The notes beneath the pieces are model-generated. The model saw only the letters and a list, made by a program, of their open reading frames with translations, did no database searches and had not been told where the DNA came from. DNA of 38,095 nt, from assembly GCA_002344205.1 (NCBI GenBank), contig DDSZ01000022.1:36983-75077 (forward strand), written 5' to 3'. The first letter of the stretch is position 1. The number at the start of each line of letters is the position of its first letter. Shown here piece by piece: positions 35,874-38,095 of this stretch. A program made the translations under genes and the position numbers. The DNA comes from Opitutaceae bacterium UBA2377. Its GTDB lineage: Bacteria; Verrucomicrobiota; Verrucomicrobiia; Opitutales; Opitutaceae.

Positions 35874-37577
35874 ATGTCCGCTCCCGTTGCCAAACCCGCC
35901 GACCTCGTGACCGTCAACATTGACGGCAAGGAGATCGCCGTGCCGAAGGGCACCAACGTCATCGAGGCCGCGCGCCTCGTGAACGTCGATGTGCCGCACT
36001 ATTGCTACCACCCGAAGCTCTCGGTCGTGGGCAACTGCCGCATGTGCCTCATCGAGATGGGCATGCCCGCCGTCGATCCCGCCACCAAGGCGCCCATCAT
36101 CGATCCGGCCACCGGCAAGCAGAAGATCAACTGGATCCCGCGTCCGCAGATCGGCTGCGGCACCAACGTTTCGCCCGGCCTCCATGTCAAGACGACCTCG
36201 CCCATGGTGAAGGATGCCCGCGAGGGCGTGATGGAGTTCCTCCTCATCAACCACCCGCTCGACTGCCCGATCTGCGACCAGGCCGGCGAGTGCAAGCTTC
36301 AGGAGCAGTCCACCGGCTACGGCCGCGGCTACTCGCGGTTTATCGAGCAGAAAAACGTGAAGCCCAAGCGCACCCAGTTGGGGCCGCGCGTCGTGCTCGA
36401 CGACGAGCGCTGCATCCTCTGCTCGCGCTGCATCCGCTTCTCCAAGGAGGTCGCGAAGGACGACGTCCTCGGTTTCATCGACCGCGGCAGCTACAGCACG
36501 CTCACGTGCTACCCCGGCAAGGAGCTGAAGAACAACTACTCGCTCAACACCGTGGACATCTGCCCCGTGGGCGCGCTCACGAGCACGGATTTCCGCTTCA
36601 AGATGCGCGTCTGGTTCCTCAAGCAGACGAACAGCATCGACACTGAGACCTCGGTCGGCGCCAACACCGTCGTCTGGTCGCGCGAGGGCGTCATCTACCG
36701 CATCACCCCGCGCCGCAACGATGCGGTGAACGACACCTGGATGCCTGACTCCGGCCGCATCCTCTACAAGCAGGTGCAGTCCGCCGACCGCCTTACCGCC
36801 GTGCGGATCAACGGCAACGACAGCGCCCTGGACATCGCGGTGAACACCGCCGCCGAATTCTTCAAGGCCGCTCCCGGCGCCGTGGCCGTCGTCGGCTCCG
36901 GCCGCAGCTCCGTCGAGGAGCAGTTCCTGACGAAGCAGCTCGCCGCCGCGCTCAAGGCGCCGGCGTCGCTCGTCAGCCGGGTGGGGGAGGGCGACGGCTT
37001 GCTCGTCTCCGCCGACCGCAATCCCAACGTCCGCGGCGCGCTCGTCACCGGCCTCATCGCCGCGCTCCCGTCGCCACAGCTCACCGGCCTCGCGGCCGAC
37101 ATTGATGCCGGCAAGGTCCGCGTGGTGGTGGCCATCAACGAAGACCTCGCCGCCGCCGGCCTCACCGCCGCGCAACTGGCCAAGGTCTCCGTCATCTATC
37201 TCGGCACGCACAAGAATGCCACGAGCGACGCGGCGAAGGTTGTCATCCCGACGCTCACCGTTTTCGAGAAGTCCGGCACCTTTGTGAACCAGCAGTTCCG
37301 CCTGCAGAAGTTTTTGAAAGCCATCCCCGGTGCGGCCGGGGCGACGGATGATCTGGTCGTGCTCGCCCGATTGGTGGCCGCCGCCGGCGGTGCGACCGTC
37401 GCCTCTGACCTCGCGGGTGTGTGGAAATCGCTCGCCGCCGCGGTGCCCGCGCTCGGCGCGGTGACCTTTGCCAACCTGCCCGAGACGGGCCTGCTGCTCG
37501 ATGCCGCCCCGTTTGCCGCGCTGCCTTTCGCCGAAGGCGCAACGCTTCATTACCGTCCGGCTGCCGCGACCACCTGA
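35874..37577 (+). CDS. nuoG: NADH-quinone oxidoreductase subunit G (short form)
   Basis: The protein is 567 residues from ATG 35874, much shorter than E. coli NuoG (about 900). The N-terminal iron-sulfur part is complete: [2Fe-2S] ferredoxin domain (HYCYHPKLSVVGNCRMCLIE, GCGTNVSPG), the His-Cys [4Fe-4S] site (NHPLDCPICDQAGECKLQ) and a further [4Fe-4S] site (ERCILCSRCIRFSKEV with DICPVGAL). The molybdopterin-oxidoreductase-like C-terminal half is reduced and Ala/Val-rich (LVSRVGEGDGLLVSADRNPN, VIPTLTVFEKSGTFVNQQFR). It carries electrons between the NADH module and NuoB/D. nuoH starts 5 nt after its stop. Confidence 0.93.
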   Translation: MSAPVAKPADLVTVNIDGKEIAVPKGTNVIEAARLVNVDVPHYCYHPKLSVVGNCRMCLIEMGMPAVDPATKAPIIDPATGKQKINWIPRPQIGCGTNVSPGLHVKTTSPMVKDAREGVMEFLLINHPLDCPICDQAGECKLQEQSTGYGRGYSRFIEQKNVKPKRTQLGPRVVLDDERCILCSRCIRFSKEVAKDDVLGFIDRGSYSTLTCYPGKELKNNYSLNTVDICPVGALTSTDFRFKMRVWFLKQTNSIDTETSVGANTVVWSREGVIYRITPRRNDAVNDTWMPDSGRILYKQVQSADRLTAVRINGNDSALDIAVNTAAEFFKAAPGAVAVVGSGRSSVEEQFLTKQLAAALKAPASLVSRVGEGDGLLVSADRNPNVRGALVTGLIAALPSPQLTGLAADIDAGKVRVVVAINEDLAAAGLTAAQLAKVSVIYLGTHKNATSDAAKVVIPTLTVFEKSGTFVNQQFRLQKFLKAIPGAAGATDDLVVLARLVAAAGGATVASDLAGVWKSLAAAVPALGAVTFANLPETGLLLDAAPFAALPFAEGATLHYRPAAATT

Positions 37578-37582
37578 CCGCC

Positions 37583-38095
37583 ATGATCGAATTCTGGTCC
37601 AACCTTCATCCTGTCGTCCAGGGCTTCGCCAAGGGGCTCGCGGTCATCCTGGTCATTTTCCCGATTGCCGGGGCCTGCTCGCTGGCCGAGCGCAAGGTGT
37701 CGGCTTGGATCCAGGGCCGACCCGGCCCCAACCGCGCCATTGTGCCGTGGGTGGCGTGGATTCCTTTTGTCGGGAAATTCCTGCAACGTCTCGGCGTGTT
37801 TCACCTGATGGCCGACGGCGCCAAGTTCCTCTTCAAGGAGGATCCGCTGCCCGGCCACGTGAACAAGTTTTACTTCATGCTGGCGCCGGTCATCGCGCTG
37901 GTGCCCGCTTTCACGACCGTCACCGTGGTGCCCTTCGGCGCGTATTTTGACGAACTCGGCGCGCTGGTGCCGCTGGCGCTGGCCAATGTGGATGTCGGCC
38001 TGCTCGCGGTCTTCGCCGTGTCCTCGCTCGGCGTTTACTCCATCATCCTCGCCGGCTGGGCCTCGAACTCCAAGTATCCCTTCCTCGGCGGCGTG
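37583..38095 (+). CDS. nuoH: NADH-quinone oxidoreductase subunit H (C-terminus off window)
   Basis: The first 171 codons, from ATG 37583, are present. The start MIEFWSNLHPVVQGFAKGLA leads into the first transmembrane helix (VILVIFPIAGACSLAERKVS). AERKVSAWIQGRPGPNRA is the conserved NuoH loop near the quinone entry. A further loop holds GVFHLMADGAKFLFKEDPLP, followed by helices FYFMLAPVIALVPAFTTVTV and VDVGLLAVFAVSSLGVYSII. NuoH links the quinone site to the membrane arm and takes part in proton translocation. The gene is cut by the window edge. Confidence 0.95.
   Translation, partial: MIEFWSNLHPVVQGFAKGLAVILVIFPIAGACSLAERKVSAWIQGRPGPNRAIVPWVAWIPFVGKFLQRLGVFHLMADGAKFLFKEDPLPGHVNKFYFMLAPVIALVPAFTTVTVVPFGAYFDELGALVPLALANVDVGLLAVFAVSSLGVYSIILAGWASNSKYPFLGGV

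Noticed and set aside
35049..37550. An 833-codon minus-strand open frame opposite nuoF/nuoG
   Set aside because: The plus strand encodes unmistakable NuoF and NuoG; the long antisense frame follows from GC-rich codon bias.

Overview
The window is high-GC DNA holding most of a Mu-like (transposable) prophage that stops beside a host tRNA-Ser gene and the front of a respiratory complex I (nuo) operon. The host looks like a member of the Verrucomicrobiota, probably Opitutaceae-like. This rests on the Nuo protein sequences, the short intergenic tracts built from reiterated 'cacgaatcg / attcgcgtgattagcggg' words (33868-33961) and the basic-plus-SH3-like secreted protein type at 23730. It is inference from the sequence only; no database was searched.

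Phage layout. A divergent control region at about 22780-22846 separates two transcription blocks. Leftward (minus strand) from it run a Ner/Cro-like HTH protein, a ParB-like protein, a MuA-type DDE transposase and a MuB-type ATPase. Then comes a string of small early/middle genes, including a Gam-like DNA-end protector, a DnaA-domain-IV-like protein, an RMF-like protein and a Gp37/Gp68-family protein. The same strand continues into late genes: an ASCH protein, a giant MuF head protein fused to kinase-like and ART-like domains, gpG, the gpI protease with a probable nested scaffold, decoration protein, gpT-type major capsid, connector genes, a frameshifting tail chaperone pair and a tape measure protein that runs off the left edge. 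Rightward (plus strand) run the repressor, a secreted protein, a probable lysis/membrane cassette, a DUF3486-type small terminase, a large terminase split into separate ATPase and nuclease genes, and the DUF935 portal, which is the last phage gene before the host.

Nearly all phage genes overlap their neighbours by ATGA, GTGA, TTGA or TGATG junctions, so translation is probably coupled along each block; this also fixes many starts. No tail sheath gene lies between the connectors and the chaperones, so the virion is probably a non-contractile (siphovirus-like) transposable phage. No integrase and no recognisable endolysin are present in the window; tail fibres and the other prophage end would lie to the left.

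Host part. tRNA-Ser(GGA) lies on the minus strand with its 3' end facing the prophage. Then nuoB, C, D, E, F, G and the start of nuoH follow on the plus strand. nuoA is not at the head of this operon.

The most unusual items are the MuF-kinase-ART-like polyvalent protein, the large terminase split exactly at its domain boundary, the separation and opposite orientation of portal and MuF genes, the AAA-less DnaA-like protein, and a 24-bp motif repeated before late gene blocks.
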